Positions 24,451 through 34,076 are shown, counted from the first letter of the stretch. The stretch: 64,000 nucleotides of DNA from SHLQ01 sp964517125 (GCA_964517125.1 CAZFBD010000012.1:16287-80286), one strand, 5' to 3'. The notes: generated from the sequence alone by a model not told the origin. Translations and numbers: made by a program.

Positions 24451-25665
24451 GTGCCACTTCTTGATCGACGCTCGCGCGCCTTCGTCGCGCTCGCCGTTCT
24501 CTTCACCATCCTCGGTCTCGCCTCAATGCCGGCCTTCGCCCAGGAGGAAGAGGAACGCCTCGAGGAGCTGAAGGCCGAACGCGAAAAGGTGCAGGAAGAG
24601 CGAGCAGCAAAGGCCTTGCAGGTCAACGCCGCTGAAGCAGACTTCGACGAACTGATCGAGGCGCTCGACGCCATCAACGCGCTGGTCGACTTGCAGGAAG
24701 CCCGACTTGCCGATGCGCAGCAGGCGGTGTTGTCCGCCGAGGAGCAGGTCGATGCCGCCAAGGCCCGCAACGAAGAGATCACCATCGAGATCGAGGGCTT
24801 GCAGGAGATCGTCGGCGATCTGGCCGTCGCCGCGTTCACCGGCGAGGGCGGAGCCAACGGCGAGGACCTCACGTCGTTCCTCCTGAACGACGACCCCACC
24901 GAAGCGGCCCGTCGTCGGAGCCTCGTGGAGTTCCAGACCGGAAACCTCAGCGACACCCTCGACCGCATGCGCGCACTCGTCACCGAAGCCGAATTGGTCG
25001 AGGCGCAACGCGTCCGGGCCGTGGAGTCCGCCCTGGCGAACCGCATCGAGGTGGAAGCCCGACGGGCCGAACTCGACGATGCCGTCGACGCCCAGGTCGA
25101 GATCGTGATCGCCGCCGAGACCCGCCTTGAAGCACGTCTTGCCGAGGCCGCGTTCATTGGCGAGCTCGACGAAGAACTCGCTGCCGAGATTCGTACCCAG
25201 GAAGAGGCAATCGCCCGACGAATCCGTGAAGAGGCGGCGCGCAAGGCGGCGGCCGAAGCTGCTGCCCGCCGCGCCAACCTGCAGCCACCGGCTGGCGAGG
25301 ACGACCTCGTCAACGCCGAAGGCTTCCTGGTGCACCGGGATGTCGGCGACAACGTGACCCGAATGATCCAGGCCGCTGCCGCCGATGGCGTCAACCTGTC
25401 GGGCTACGGCTGGCGATCGCCGCAACGGACCGCCGAGCTTCGGGTCATCAACGGCTGCCCCGACGTGTACGACTCGCCGCCGAGCAGTTGTCGCATCCCG
25501 ACGGCCAGGCCGGGTCAGTCCATGCACGAACGTGGTCTGGCCATCGACTTCTCCAGCTGTTGGCGGGGCTCCCCATGCTTTGTGTGGCTCTCGAACAACG
25601 CCGCCACCTACGGGTTCCGAAACCTGCCGAGCGAGTCCTGGCACTGGAGTACGAACGGCAGCTGA
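24451..25665 (+). CDS. Coiled-coil VanY-type D,D-carboxypeptidase-like exported protein, copy 1
   Basis: A 404-residue exported protein, first of three tandem paralogs. A signal peptide ends ...SMPAFAQ (about residue 30). A long Glu/Ala/Arg-rich coiled coil (about 30-280) contains the block DLAVAAFTGE, seen in FtsEX-controlled hydrolases such as RipC and PcsB. The C-terminal 110 residues are a peptidase M15B (VanY) domain with zinc ligands in SMHERGLAIDF (His and Asp) and SWHWS (His). It probably trims peptidoglycan stem peptides in a regulated way. It has a CWRGSPCF pair of cysteines that the other copies lack. The start is GTG. Confidence 0.83.
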   Translation: MPLLDRRSRAFVALAVLFTILGLASMPAFAQEEEERLEELKAEREKVQEERAAKALQVNAAEADFDELIEALDAINALVDLQEARLADAQQAVLSAEEQVDAAKARNEEITIEIEGLQEIVGDLAVAAFTGEGGANGEDLTSFLLNDDPTEAARRRSLVEFQTGNLSDTLDRMRALVTEAELVEAQRVRAVESALANRIEVEARRAELDDAVDAQVEIVIAAETRLEARLAEAAFIGELDEELAAEIRTQEEAIARRIREEAARKAAAEAAARRANLQPPAGEDDLVNAEGFLVHRDVGDNVTRMIQAAAADGVNLSGYGWRSPQRTAELRVINGCPDVYDSPPSSCRIPTARPGQSMHERGLAIDFSSCWRGSPCFVWLSNNAATYGFRNLPSESWHWSTNGS

Positions 25666-25743
25666 TTCGGCCCACGTTCCGAACCGCTGAAGCCCCAGAA
25701 CAACAAACCTGAAGCGCGCGACCGCACGGTCTGCCAGCCCGAC

Positions 25744-25749
25744 TAGGTT
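25744..25749 (+). promoter_or_regulatory. -10 element TAGGTT, leaderless promoter of second VanY gene
   Basis: TAGGTT, then GCCCGG (six bases), then the ATG at 25756. Confidence 0.62.
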
Positions 25750-25755
25750 GCCCGG

Positions 25756-27009
25756 ATGGTCGGAGAGCAACCGCGACGTCATCGCGGGCACACGGTGGTG
25801 TTCGGGCTGCTGTTGGCGGCTCTGAGCGCGATCCTGAGCCCCGCTGGGGCCCAGGATGATGTCGAGGCGCTGGACGACCTCAAGGCCGAGCGAGAGGCCA
25901 TTCAGGAGGAGCTCGCAGAACAGGCGCTGCGTGTCGACGCAGCGACCGCAGACTTCGATGTGCTGGCCAAGGCGCTCGACGACATCAACGCGTTGGTCGA
26001 TCTGCAGGAGGCGCGTCTGCTGACCGCAGAACAGGCAATCCGCTCCGCTGAGGAGCAGGTTGCTGCTGCCGAGACTCGCGAAGCGGAAATTGCTGCCCGG
26101 GTCGAGGTGATTTCAGCGGGGTTGGCGGACCTGGCTGTTGCATCATTCACCGGCGAAACGGGCGCAAACGGCGAGGACCTGACTGCGTTGCTGCTCAGCG
26201 ATGATCCGTCGGAGGCTGCTCGCCGACGGAGCTTGGTGGAGTTCCAAACCGGTTCGCTGTCCGACGGAATCGACGAGCTTCGTTCGCTCATCGCCGAGGC
26301 CGAGACCGTCAGCAATCGTCGGCGTGCCGCGGTCGAGGCGGCTGAGGCCGGTCGGGCCGACGTCCTGGAACGCGAGGCCGAAGTCGATCTGGCACGGGCA
26401 GCGCAACTCGAGATCGTCCTCGCCGCGGAGACCCGGCTCGAGGCCCGTCTGTCGGAGGCGGCGTTCATCGAGGAGCGCGATGAAGGCAAGGCGGCCGAGA
26501 TTCGGGCGCAGGAAGAAGCGATCGCTCGTCGAATTCGGGCCGAGGCAGCGGCCGCCGCAGCGGCTGCAGCCGCGGAAGAGGCGAAGAACCGGCCGCCGGC
26601 AATTCCCCCGGCCCCTCCAGAGGACATGCGGCGGGTCCAGGGCATCGAGGTGCACAAAGACATTGCTGACCGCGTCGATCAGATGCTGACGGCGGCACGC
26701 AACGATGGCATCGACCTGGGCGGCTGGGGATACCGAAGCAATCTCAAGCAGATCGAGCTTCGCCAGAAGCACTGCGGAACGTCCGAGTACGACGTGTGGG
26801 AGAAGCCGGCGTCGGCGTGCAGCCCACCCACCGCACGGCCGGGCCAGTCCAACCATGAACGAGGCCTCGCCATCGACTTCACGTACAACGGCGGATCCAT
26901 GACGAGCAGGTCGAATCCCGGATTCGTCTGGCTCGCAGAGAACGCGGCAACCTACGGATTCGTCAACCTGCCGAGCGAGCCGTGGCATTGGAGCACCGAC
27001 GGCAACTGA
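25756..27009 (+). CDS. Coiled-coil VanY-type D,D-carboxypeptidase-like exported protein, copy 2
   Basis: A 417-residue paralog of the gene at 24451. Its signal peptide ends SPAGAQ. The coiled coil keeps the same phrases (DDLKAEREAIQEEL, LVDLQEARLLTAEQA, DLAVASFTGETGANGEDL), showing recent duplication. The M15B domain shows SNHERGLAIDF and PWHWS as zinc-site motifs, plus GWGYRSNLKQIELRQKHCG. An Ala-rich run (RAEAAAAAAAAAAEEA) forms the hinge to the catalytic domain. It has its own leaderless promoter. A function in cell separation or wall remodelling is inferred from the coiled-coil plus peptidase plan. Confidence 0.83.
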   Translation: MVGEQPRRHRGHTVVFGLLLAALSAILSPAGAQDDVEALDDLKAEREAIQEELAEQALRVDAATADFDVLAKALDDINALVDLQEARLLTAEQAIRSAEEQVAAAETREAEIAARVEVISAGLADLAVASFTGETGANGEDLTALLLSDDPSEAARRRSLVEFQTGSLSDGIDELRSLIAEAETVSNRRRAAVEAAEAGRADVLEREAEVDLARAAQLEIVLAAETRLEARLSEAAFIEERDEGKAAEIRAQEEAIARRIRAEAAAAAAAAAAEEAKNRPPAIPPAPPEDMRRVQGIEVHKDIADRVDQMLTAARNDGIDLGGWGYRSNLKQIELRQKHCGTSEYDVWEKPASACSPPTARPGQSNHERGLAIDFTYNGGSMTSRSNPGFVWLAENAATYGFVNLPSEPWHWSTDGN

Positions 27010-27067
27010 CCGTTCACTTGGTGGGCCGAACGGCTCACTTCGGTGGTGCTGCGGGCGATAGAAAACC

Positions 27068-28327
27068 ATGCGTTCGCCAGCCGATGATGATCGATCCCTG
27101 CCCAAGCGTGCCCTGGCGACCGGTCTGGTGGCCGTGGTGCTCTGTGGACTCCTCCTGCCTGCTGCATCGGCTCAGGACGACGTGGACGTCCTGGAGGAGC
27201 TCAAGGAGGAAAAGACCGACATTCTTGAGCAGTCAGAGGAGACGATCGAACTCATCGATGTCGCCACTGCAAGCGTCGACGAGGTGACGCAGGCTCTCGA
27301 TGAGCTCACGGCAATCGTTCGGGTCCAGGAGGGTCGCCTGGAAGACGCCGAACGGACGGTGCAGTCGGCGCTCGACGCGGTCGACGACGCCGAAGTTCGG
27401 CGTGCTGACGTGATGCTCGAAATGGAGGCGATTCGGGTGCACATCGCCGATCTTGCCGTCTCAAGCTTCACCGGAGAGCGCGCAATCGACGGCGACGACA
27501 TGACCGAACTGGCGCTGTCGGAGGACCCCGGCGAGGCCGCCCGATTCCGTCACCTGCTGCAGTTGCAAACCGGCTCGCTCGCAGACGGCCTCGACCGGCT
27601 CCGTTCGCTGGAGGTCGAAGCTGACCTGTTGATTGCTGTCCAGGAGTCAGCGGCCGAGGACGCAGCAGACGGTCTGGTCGTGGTCGAAGCCCGTGCCGCC
27701 GAGCTGGAGGCCGCCCGATCGCGTCAGTCCGTGCTTGTTCTTGCGGCCGAGACCCAGCTGGAAGCTCGATTGGCAGAAGCCGCCTTCCTCGAGGAACGCG
27801 ATCTGGAGCTGGCGACCGCCATTCGCGATCAGCAGCATTCGATCAACCAGCGCATTGCCGCAGTCGCCCAGACGAACGGTGTCGAGATTCCTCCACCGGT
27901 CGATCTGGAGGACATCGTTGTTCTGACCTTCCTCGAGGAGTTCGAGAGCGAGTTCATCATCGAGGTGCACGCCGACATCGCCGAGGAGACCCATGCGCTC
28001 TTCAGCGAGGCCTTCGAAGCGGGCCTGGATCTCGCCGGCTGGGGATACCGGCCGATTCAACGACAGATCGAGCTCCGTGCAGCCCATTGCGGCGGCTCCG
28101 AGTACGACATCTGGCACAAGCCGGTCTTCGAATGTGCGCCGCCTACCGCCCGACCGGGATTCTCGAAACACGAGCAGGGTCGCGCCATTGACTTCACCTG
28201 GGGCGGAGCGTCGATCAGCACGCAGAACAACCCGGGATTCGCGTGGCTGGCCCAGCACGCACCCAAATACGGCTTCGTGAACCTCGAGAGTGAGCCCTGG
28301 CACTGGAGCATCACCGAAGAACAGTGA
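27068..28327 (+). CDS. Coiled-coil VanY-type D,D-carboxypeptidase-like exported protein, copy 3
   Basis: A 419-residue, more divergent third paralog. Its signal peptide ends LPAASAQ; the coiled coil has DLAVSSFTGERAIDGDDM in place of the FTGE block; the M15B domain has SKHEQGRAIDF and PWHWS, so zinc ligands are kept. Two positions differ near the ligands (Gly-Arg-Ala rather than Gly-Leu-Ala), which may change substrate. The hinge is shorter and acidic. The gene ends ten bases before the convergent menC. Confidence 0.82.
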   Translation: MRSPADDDRSLPKRALATGLVAVVLCGLLLPAASAQDDVDVLEELKEEKTDILEQSEETIELIDVATASVDEVTQALDELTAIVRVQEGRLEDAERTVQSALDAVDDAEVRRADVMLEMEAIRVHIADLAVSSFTGERAIDGDDMTELALSEDPGEAARFRHLLQLQTGSLADGLDRLRSLEVEADLLIAVQESAAEDAADGLVVVEARAAELEAARSRQSVLVLAAETQLEARLAEAAFLEERDLELATAIRDQQHSINQRIAAVAQTNGVEIPPPVDLEDIVVLTFLEEFESEFIIEVHADIAEETHALFSEAFEAGLDLAGWGYRPIQRQIELRAAHCGGSEYDIWHKPVFECAPPTARPGFSKHEQGRAIDFTWGGASISTQNNPGFAWLAQHAPKYGFVNLESEPWHWSITEEQ

Positions 28328-28337
28328 GCGAGGTTGC

Positions 28338-29384
28338 TCAGCTCTGGTCTGGTCGGAGCCCGAGCCCGGGTTGGGTTGGTAGCGAGACCTCGCCGCCAAC
28401 CGGCTCGAGGAGCTCAGGCATGTTCCGCACGAGTGCGGCGGTTCCGAGACCATGAGCTTCCGCCGCAGGAAGTGCGGCCGCAGCATGCAGGCCCGCAAGG
28501 AGCCCAACGGAGCCATCGATCGACGATGACACGATGAGCCGCTGACCGTCGTCGAGGGAGCGAGCGGTATCGAGGATGCGGTCGATGCCACCGACAGCCG
28601 CGGGCTTCACCACCAGGACCGTGGCTCCGGTTCGTTCCAGAATCCCTTCGAGATTCGTCGATTCCTCCACCGGAACGTCGTACGCAATGGAGACACCGGT
28701 TTCGGCGGCGATCGTTCCGAACCCGTGCGGGTCAGACGTGGGGTCCTCGAGATAGGAGATTCGGTGACGGCCCACCCGGCCGATGACCCGGAGGGTGTCG
28801 TCGTAGGTCCAGCTGCCGTTGGCATCGAGACGAAGTTCCACCGTGGGGCCGCAGGCTTCACTTGCGGCGATGATGCGGGTGGCATCGATGGATGTGTCGG
28901 CGGCGGCCACTTTGAGTTTGATGGCCCGAACACCGCTGGCGACCTCGTCGGAGATGATGCCATGGACCTCTTTGGGTGACTCTGCCGACACGAGTGTGCT
29001 GGTTTGCACCGCCGACGGACTCGCCGAGCGAAGCCACTCGTGCAACGGAGCATCCGCCGCCTGGCTCGACAGGTCTGCAAGCGCCGTGTGCGCAGCAAAG
29101 CGCGCCAACGGGCCCAGCTGCGCGTCGTCGAGCCCGCCAAGCAACTCTTCGACTGGAGTGCCTGCGGCCGCATCTGACCACTGCTGGAGCTCCGTGGCCA
29201 GAGACTCGAGCGCGCCCTGTTGGGCCGTTCCGGGGATGGGAGCGGACTCGCCGAAACCCACGCCATCTGCGGTTTCCAGGCGCACCCGAATGCCACTGCG
29301 GTCACCGAGGGATCCCATCGCAGTCGAGATCGTACGAGTGAGACGAATATCGATTGTCTCGATGGAACTGGAGGTGATGTTCAC
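28338..29384 (-). CDS. menC: o-Succinylbenzoate synthase MenC
   Basis: An enolase-superfamily dehydratase that makes o-succinylbenzoate from SHCHC in menaquinone synthesis. The 348-residue protein keeps the catalytic set: the KxK lysines in IKLKVAA, metal ligands Asp (LRLDANGSW), Glu (SYLEDPT) and Asp (IAYDVPVEES), and Lys in VVKPAAVGG. The start is GTG. It is the last gene of menD-menH-menC on the minus strand, 28 bases after menH. Later pathway genes (menE, menB, menA) are not in this window. Confidence 0.9.
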   Translation of the reverse strand: MNITSSSIETIDIRLTRTISTAMGSLGDRSGIRVRLETADGVGFGESAPIPGTAQQGALESLATELQQWSDAAAGTPVEELLGGLDDAQLGPLARFAAHTALADLSSQAADAPLHEWLRSASPSAVQTSTLVSAESPKEVHGIISDEVASGVRAIKLKVAAADTSIDATRIIAASEACGPTVELRLDANGSWTYDDTLRVIGRVGRHRISYLEDPTSDPHGFGTIAAETGVSIAYDVPVEESTNLEGILERTGATVLVVKPAAVGGIDRILDTARSLDDGQRLIVSSSIDGSVGLLAGLHAAAALPAAEAHGLGTAALVRNMPELLEPVGGEVSLPTQPGLGLRPDQS

Positions 29385-29412
29385 GGCGAATCCGGCGCGA
29401 GAAGAGTCAGGG

Positions 29413-30261
29413 TCAGTCGCGCTCGGAACAGCCTTTCAGAAATTCCCGCACGAGTGTTGCAACGGCGTCCGGATTTTCGGTCGGGAGGGCATGCCCGGCT
29501 TCGGCAACAACCGCCGCTTGCCCGAACGGGCAGGTCTCGGCCAGCTCGTGGGCGAGGCGTACGTACTTCGCGTCGAGCTCGCCGGCGATGGCAAGGAGCG
29601 GGCTCCGGAGGCTGGCGAGGGCGTCCCACACGGGCGGCATGGAACCGGTTCCCGTCCGACGAAGACTGTTGGCCAAGCCCAAGGCGGAGCTCTGCCGACG
29701 CTGGGCTATCGTGGCGGCGCGTGCCTCGGTGTCGAGCCCCGCCATGAGCGGGGCAAAAAGCGGCATCGCCAGCCACTCGTCGATGAACGAGTCGAGCCCG
29801 ATGTCGAGGAGGTGATCGGCGAGCGCCTGATCCTGGTCGTAGCGTGCCTGCCGCTCGACGGGTGACGCAAGACCAGCTGTTGCACTGACCGTGGTCACCG
29901 ACGCGAAGTACCAGGGAGCACGTGCAGCCATGGAGAGCGCAACCCGGCCACCCATGGAGTACCCGAGCAGGTGCACGGTGCCGTGCTCGCGCGTGCCCAC
30001 GATGGACAGAACCTGGTCAACGACGGAGGCCATGTCGTAGGGCTCCGCTCGGTCGGGAGCGTCGGCGAGGCCATGCCCGATGAGGTCGATGACGACCGCT
30101 GGACGGCCATCTCGTGCGCTGTCGGCCAGATCGAGCATCGTGGTGCCGTCGCCGGTGAAACCATGCAGCAGCACGAGCGGGGCGCCCACGCCGGCGATGT
30201 TCCGCAGCGCAAGGGTTGTGCCGTCCGGGGTCGGATAGCGGACGGGTTCGGAGACGTTCAT
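29413..30261 (-). CDS. menH: SHCHC synthase MenH (alpha/beta hydrolase)
   Basis: It removes pyruvate from the MenD product to give SHCHC. The 282-residue protein has an alpha/beta hydrolase fold with GYSMGG nucleophile near residue 104, oxyanion region LLHGFTGDGTTM, and a late VAEAGHALPTENP carrying the catalytic His. Asp is expected in LAIAGELDAKYV. Assignment to MenH rests mainly on its place between menD and menC. Its ATG overlaps the menD stop by four bases (ATGA). Confidence 0.85.
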   Translation of the reverse strand: MNVSEPVRYPTPDGTTLALRNIAGVGAPLVLLHGFTGDGTTMLDLADSARDGRPAVVIDLIGHGLADAPDRAEPYDMASVVDQVLSIVGTREHGTVHLLGYSMGGRVALSMAARAPWYFASVTTVSATAGLASPVERQARYDQDQALADHLLDIGLDSFIDEWLAMPLFAPLMAGLDTEARAATIAQRRQSSALGLANSLRRTGTGSMPPVWDALASLRSPLLAIAGELDAKYVRLAHELAETCPFGQAAVVAEAGHALPTENPDAVATLVREFLKGCSERD

Positions 30262-31961
30262 GCGAGGCGTTCCTTCACCGCGGCGGTGATCGCACGGTGC
30301 ACGGCGACGGAGTCTGGGGTGTCCATGGCCGCTTCGAGAATGGTCACGCCGGTGCGTTCGACAGCAGAGCGGAGTGCGTCGGCGAACGAGTTCGAATCGA
30401 CGTCCTGGTGGCTGATGCCAGGATGCCCCGCCAGAAAGCTGAAGGTGGTCCCGTGTGGAGTGTGAAAGACCTCGTCGTATGCGGCGTCGGGAAGTGCGTC
30501 ACGGATGGGCAGGAAGGAGAAGATGCCGCCGCCATCGTTGTTCGGCACCACGATGGTCATGTTGGTCTGGCTGCGGGCCGCGCCGAGTACCGAACCCACG
30601 TCGTGGAGCAGGGCAACATCGCCAATGAGGACGATCGTGGAGGTGTCCGGGTGCGATTGGGACACCCCAGTCGCCGTGGCGATGATGCCGTCGATGCCAT
30701 TGACACCCCGGTTTCCGTGGACCGTCACGGACGACCGCGCCGAGCCGAAGCTGTCGAGGTCACGAACTGGCATGGAGCTTGAGACGACGATCGTTGCATG
30801 TTCGGGAGCGTGCCGGCCGAGATCCCGGGCCAGGTGAGCTTCGGTCCACGTGGGCCAGGCATCGAGAACGGTGTCCGATTCGTGGCGTGCTGCGGACCCG
30901 AGAGCCTGCCACCGTTCGCCCCATGCCGGATCGGCGCTGGAACCGTCGATCGCGCTGGACAACAGCTCATGGATCTGGTTTCGGAACACCGCCGTGGACT
31001 GGTGGGACGGGTCCTGCCACCGTTCCAGCGGGTCGATGAGCACGTGGCCGGCGTGGGTGCGTTCCCACCAGAGTCGCACCGACTTGGCTGTGGGCGTGTC
31101 GCCCAGGCGCACGACGACGCTCGGCGCTGGGAGGTTCTCGCAGGTGAGAACGCTGTCGGCGGCATCGACGAGAACCACGTCGGCGGGCGCGTCCCGTAGG
31201 CCAGACAACACGTCGGCAACGATTGGCCAACCGGTCCGACGCGCCAGCTCGTGAACGGCGTCGCGTTCCTGCGGCCATTGTGGGCGGACGCTGAACGGGC
31301 CGGCCACGATGATGCCGTTGGGTTGACCGCAGAGGTCGGCGAACTGACCGAGCACCTGAGGCGCTGGAACGGCGGTGGGAGTGCTGCTGCTGCCCAAGAC
31401 GGGAATCGGCTCCCGTGGAGCCCCCGTGGGCTCCAACGGCAGTCGGAACGGCCAGTTGACATGGACGGGGCCCGGGTGTGTGGCGGCACGTTCAGTGGCT
31501 CGCCAGCCTGCACGGATTGCATGATCGAGCCCGGCATCGGCCCCGACAGGCATGGCGAAGAACCCGGCGACCTGTGAGCCGAACAGGTGCGTCTGATCGA
31601 ACGTCTGCCCGGCCCCCCAATCCTGTAGCTCCGGCGGTCGATCGGCCGTCATGACAACGATCGGGACCCGAGCCTGCCCTGCTTCTGCGATCGCCGGGAG
31701 ATGGTTCGCAGCAGCGGTGCCGGAGGTGCAAATGAGCCCCACCGGCGTTCCCGTGGCCTTGGCTCGGCCCAGGGCAACGAAGGCCGCAGTGCGCTCATCG
31801 AGATGCACCGAGTGGGTGAGTCCGCCCACGTCGAGCGCGGCGACCGTCAGCGGCGTGGACCGCGAACCAGGGGAGAGGACCACATGGTGCATCCCGGCCT
31901 GGACACAGCCAGCGAGAAAGTGCCGAGCGGCAGCGGTGGGGTCGGTCGGTGACGTCGACAT
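30258..31961 (-). CDS. menD: 2-Succinyl-5-enolpyruvyl-6-hydroxy-3-cyclohexene-1-carboxylate synthase MenD
   Basis: A thiamin-diphosphate enzyme that joins isochorismate and 2-oxoglutarate in menaquinone synthesis. The length of 567 residues is normal. It shows the isochorismate-binding LSPGSRSTPLTVAA near residue 29, the activating Glu in HLDERTAAFVALG, the SGTAAANHLPAIAEA block, and the cofactor-binding IGDVALLHD...NNDGGGIFSFLP near 430-470. The ATG at 31961 has a TACAAT hexamer (31971-31976, minus strand) nine bases upstream. It heads menD-menH-menC. Confidence 0.95.
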   Translation of the reverse strand: MSTSPTDPTAAARHFLAGCVQAGMHHVVLSPGSRSTPLTVAALDVGGLTHSVHLDERTAAFVALGRAKATGTPVGLICTSGTAAANHLPAIAEAGQARVPIVVMTADRPPELQDWGAGQTFDQTHLFGSQVAGFFAMPVGADAGLDHAIRAGWRATERAATHPGPVHVNWPFRLPLEPTGAPREPIPVLGSSSTPTAVPAPQVLGQFADLCGQPNGIIVAGPFSVRPQWPQERDAVHELARRTGWPIVADVLSGLRDAPADVVLVDAADSVLTCENLPAPSVVVRLGDTPTAKSVRLWWERTHAGHVLIDPLERWQDPSHQSTAVFRNQIHELLSSAIDGSSADPAWGERWQALGSAARHESDTVLDAWPTWTEAHLARDLGRHAPEHATIVVSSSMPVRDLDSFGSARSSVTVHGNRGVNGIDGIIATATGVSQSHPDTSTIVLIGDVALLHDVGSVLGAARSQTNMTIVVPNNDGGGIFSFLPIRDALPDAAYDEVFHTPHGTTFSFLAGHPGISHQDVDSNSFADALRSAVERTGVTILEAAMDTPDSVAVHRAITAAVKERLA

Positions 31962-31970
31962 TCGACCCCG

Positions 31971-31976
31971 ATTGTA
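31971..31976 (-). promoter_or_regulatory. -10 element TACAAT of menD
   Basis: TACAAT on the minus strand ends nine bases before the menD ATG, giving a leader of only a few bases. It overlaps the gap after the M23 peptidase gene. Confidence 0.5.
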
Positions 31977-31978
31977 CG

Positions 31979-32788
31979 TCAGTCGCGTGCGTTGGGAGGA
32001 CCGTATGCAAAGACGGGTACCGGCTCCGAGCGGTCGTACAGGGCCACGAGAAGTGGGTACGGGTTCTGCCAGTTGGAGTCACCGGTGGGCGACCACTGCA
32101 AATGCAGATGCGGGGCGCCTCGAGCGTTGCCGCTGTCGCCAACGGTCCCGACCTGCTCACCGGCGAAGATGGTGTCCCCGACGATCAACGGCTCGACCTC
32201 GTCAAGGTGGGCGTAGTAATACCGGGCACCGCTCTCTCCGAGCAGGTACACGGTGCGTCCACCGAGCGACGATGTGGTGAGGCGCTGCACGGTTCCGTCT
32301 TCGATGGCCCGAAGCGGTACGCCGATCTGGGCGAGCGTGTCGTTCCCCTGATGCCGCCGGCCACCGGATCGAGGTTCGCCCCAGTCGTTTCGGAGCGGCT
32401 TGCGGAGTTCGTCAACCGGGAAGATGCCGACCGTGATGCCCCAGTCTGCGGTTTCGGGTTCGAGGTGGCCGACATCGATCCCGTCGATGCGTCGGCCGAG
32501 CGATGCCGCCTCGGCGAGGAGCGCGCTTCGGGTGAACTCCGGTGTGGTCGGCGAAAGCTGTGCGAGCGCCTCGGTGACCGTGAGCTCCCGTCGCAAAAGC
32601 TCCGCCCGGTCGAGTACTGCCTGCGTACGGAGCTGGTTCGCGATGAACGGCGCTCCGGCCGCCTCGGGAGCCGTCGACGAGGGCACGGCTGCGTTGGCAG
32701 CCGGGACCTGCAAGGTGGCGCCGATGACCGCGGCAAGACAGATGGCGACGAGGGAGAGACGGCCCGCCGACCGATCGATGATCTTCAC
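31979..32788 (-). CDS. Exported M23 (LytM-type) peptidase
   Basis: A 269-residue peptidoglycan endopeptidase-like protein. A signal peptide ends AANAA (about residue 34). A helical segment follows, then the M23 domain with ligand motifs RHQGNDTLA (HxxxD), YYYAHLDE and HLHLQW (HxH). All metal ligands appear intact, so it may be an active hydrolase rather than a regulator. The start is a GTG with TAGCCT nine bases before it. It lies upstream of menD with 17 bases between them, though menD seems to have its own promoter. Confidence 0.87.
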   Translation of the reverse strand: MKIIDRSAGRLSLVAICLAAVIGATLQVPAANAAVPSSTAPEAAGAPFIANQLRTQAVLDRAELLRRELTVTEALAQLSPTTPEFTRSALLAEAASLGRRIDGIDVGHLEPETADWGITVGIFPVDELRKPLRNDWGEPRSGGRRHQGNDTLAQIGVPLRAIEDGTVQRLTTSSLGGRTVYLLGESGARYYYAHLDEVEPLIVGDTIFAGEQVGTVGDSGNARGAPHLHLQWSPTGDSNWQNPYPLLVALYDRSEPVPVFAYGPPNARD

Positions 32789-32870
32789 AACCGAAGAAGG
32801 CTACGTGCAAGAACACGTTTGACCAAACGGTCTGGGATGCACAGCGTTTCGTCACCGGACGGCATGACGG

Positions 32871-34076
32871 TCAGCGGAACTGTGCCAGTACGTCTTCGGA
32901 CCCGGCTCCAAGAATGAGAACAGCAGCGCTTCCCATGGTTGTTGGCGTGGTCGGAAGCTCGACCGATTCCGGCAGCCCGGTGCGGATCTGGTTCGCAAGC
33001 GCGAGTGCATCGGTCAGCGATGTCTGATCATCGATACGGATGGCGTCAGCCACCGACGCCATGGTCCCGTTGAGGGCCAGAGGGTTTCGCTCATCGCTGA
33101 CCTTGGTGAACAAGGCTCGAAGGAACTCCTGTTGTCGCTTCACCCGACCCAGATCCGAGGTTGGGTCCGTGACCTCGACGCCGTCGATGATCTCGGTGTA
33201 GCGGCGGCTTCGGACGTACGCGAGGGCCTGGGCCGAATCGAGTGTGACGTCGCCAGCCTGTGGAAGGTCGAGCCCTGATGCCCGGTCGAATGCCGGGTGT
33301 TCGAGCGTGATCGTGACACCGCCGACCGCATCGACGAGGTCGATGAACCCGGCCAGGTCCACCTCGGCATAGTTGGTGATCGGAATTCCCAACTCGCTCT
33401 GAATGGTGTTGATGACGGCTGCTGGGCCCTTGGCGATTGCGGTATTGATGCGCTGCGGGTCTCCGCCATCGATCGGGAGCCACAGGTCGCGGGGGAGGCT
33501 CAAAACTCGTGAGGTGCCGTCGTCTGCGATCCGCAGGATCATGATGGTGTCGGACCGCTCACCGCTCGTACCGCCCTCCAGGATGAAGCCAGCGTTCTCG
33601 ACATCGGCATCGATGCCGTCGCGAGAGTCGGTGCCGACGAGGAGCACGTTGGTGCCCGGCGCGTTCGGGGTGAGCGCTTCGGCCACCGGAATGCGCTCGA
33701 TCGAGTTGAACGTTCGCAGGGCCAGCAGCGACGGGATGGCCACAAGCAGGCCGCCGACGAGGAGAAGGAACACGATCACCCACGGCCAACGGCGACGGCG
33801 GCGCGCTCCAATGGGCTCGATCGGATCGGCATAACCATCGGGACTGGAGGCGGGAGCAGGCTCGTGAACGGCAACGGGTGCGGCCTGAACGGGGTTGGGT
33901 CGGGCCACGGGTGCCTGCCGGGCCGGCGGCGTCACCACTGGACGCTGCGGCGATGCGGTTGGACGGTCGTTGCGGTCCTGCAGCCAGTCGGTGTCCAGCG
34001 GGGCGTCTTCGAGGCTCGGAATGCCGGAAAGACGCGATCGAAGGCGGGGCTCTTCACCCGGAGGTTCACTCGTCAC
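32871..34076 (-). CDS. LytR-CpsA-Psr (LCP) family cell-wall glycopolymer ligase
   Basis: A 401-residue membrane enzyme that attaches glycopolymers (teichoic acid or arabinogalactan-type) to peptidoglycan. A disordered, Pro-rich cytoplasmic part (1-95) precedes one membrane helix (WPWVIVFLLLVGGLLVAIP). The LCP domain follows with NVLLVGTDSRDG, SDTIMILRI, RVLSLPRDLWL, RINTAIAKG and the late LDSAQALAYVRSRRY, which supply the conserved Asp and Arg residues that bind polyprenyl diphosphate. The start is GTG. It is divergent from the DivIVA-domain gene, another growth-related gene. Confidence 0.9.
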   Translation of the reverse strand: MTSEPPGEEPRLRSRLSGIPSLEDAPLDTDWLQDRNDRPTASPQRPVVTPPARQAPVARPNPVQAAPVAVHEPAPASSPDGYADPIEPIGARRRRRWPWVIVFLLLVGGLLVAIPSLLALRTFNSIERIPVAEALTPNAPGTNVLLVGTDSRDGIDADVENAGFILEGGTSGERSDTIMILRIADDGTSRVLSLPRDLWLPIDGGDPQRINTAIAKGPAAVINTIQSELGIPITNYAEVDLAGFIDLVDAVGGVTITLEHPAFDRASGLDLPQAGDVTLDSAQALAYVRSRRYTEIIDGVEVTDPTSDLGRVKRQQEFLRALFTKVSDERNPLALNGTMASVADAIRIDDQTSLTDALALANQIRTGLPESVELPTTPTTMGSAAVLILGAGSEDVLAQFR

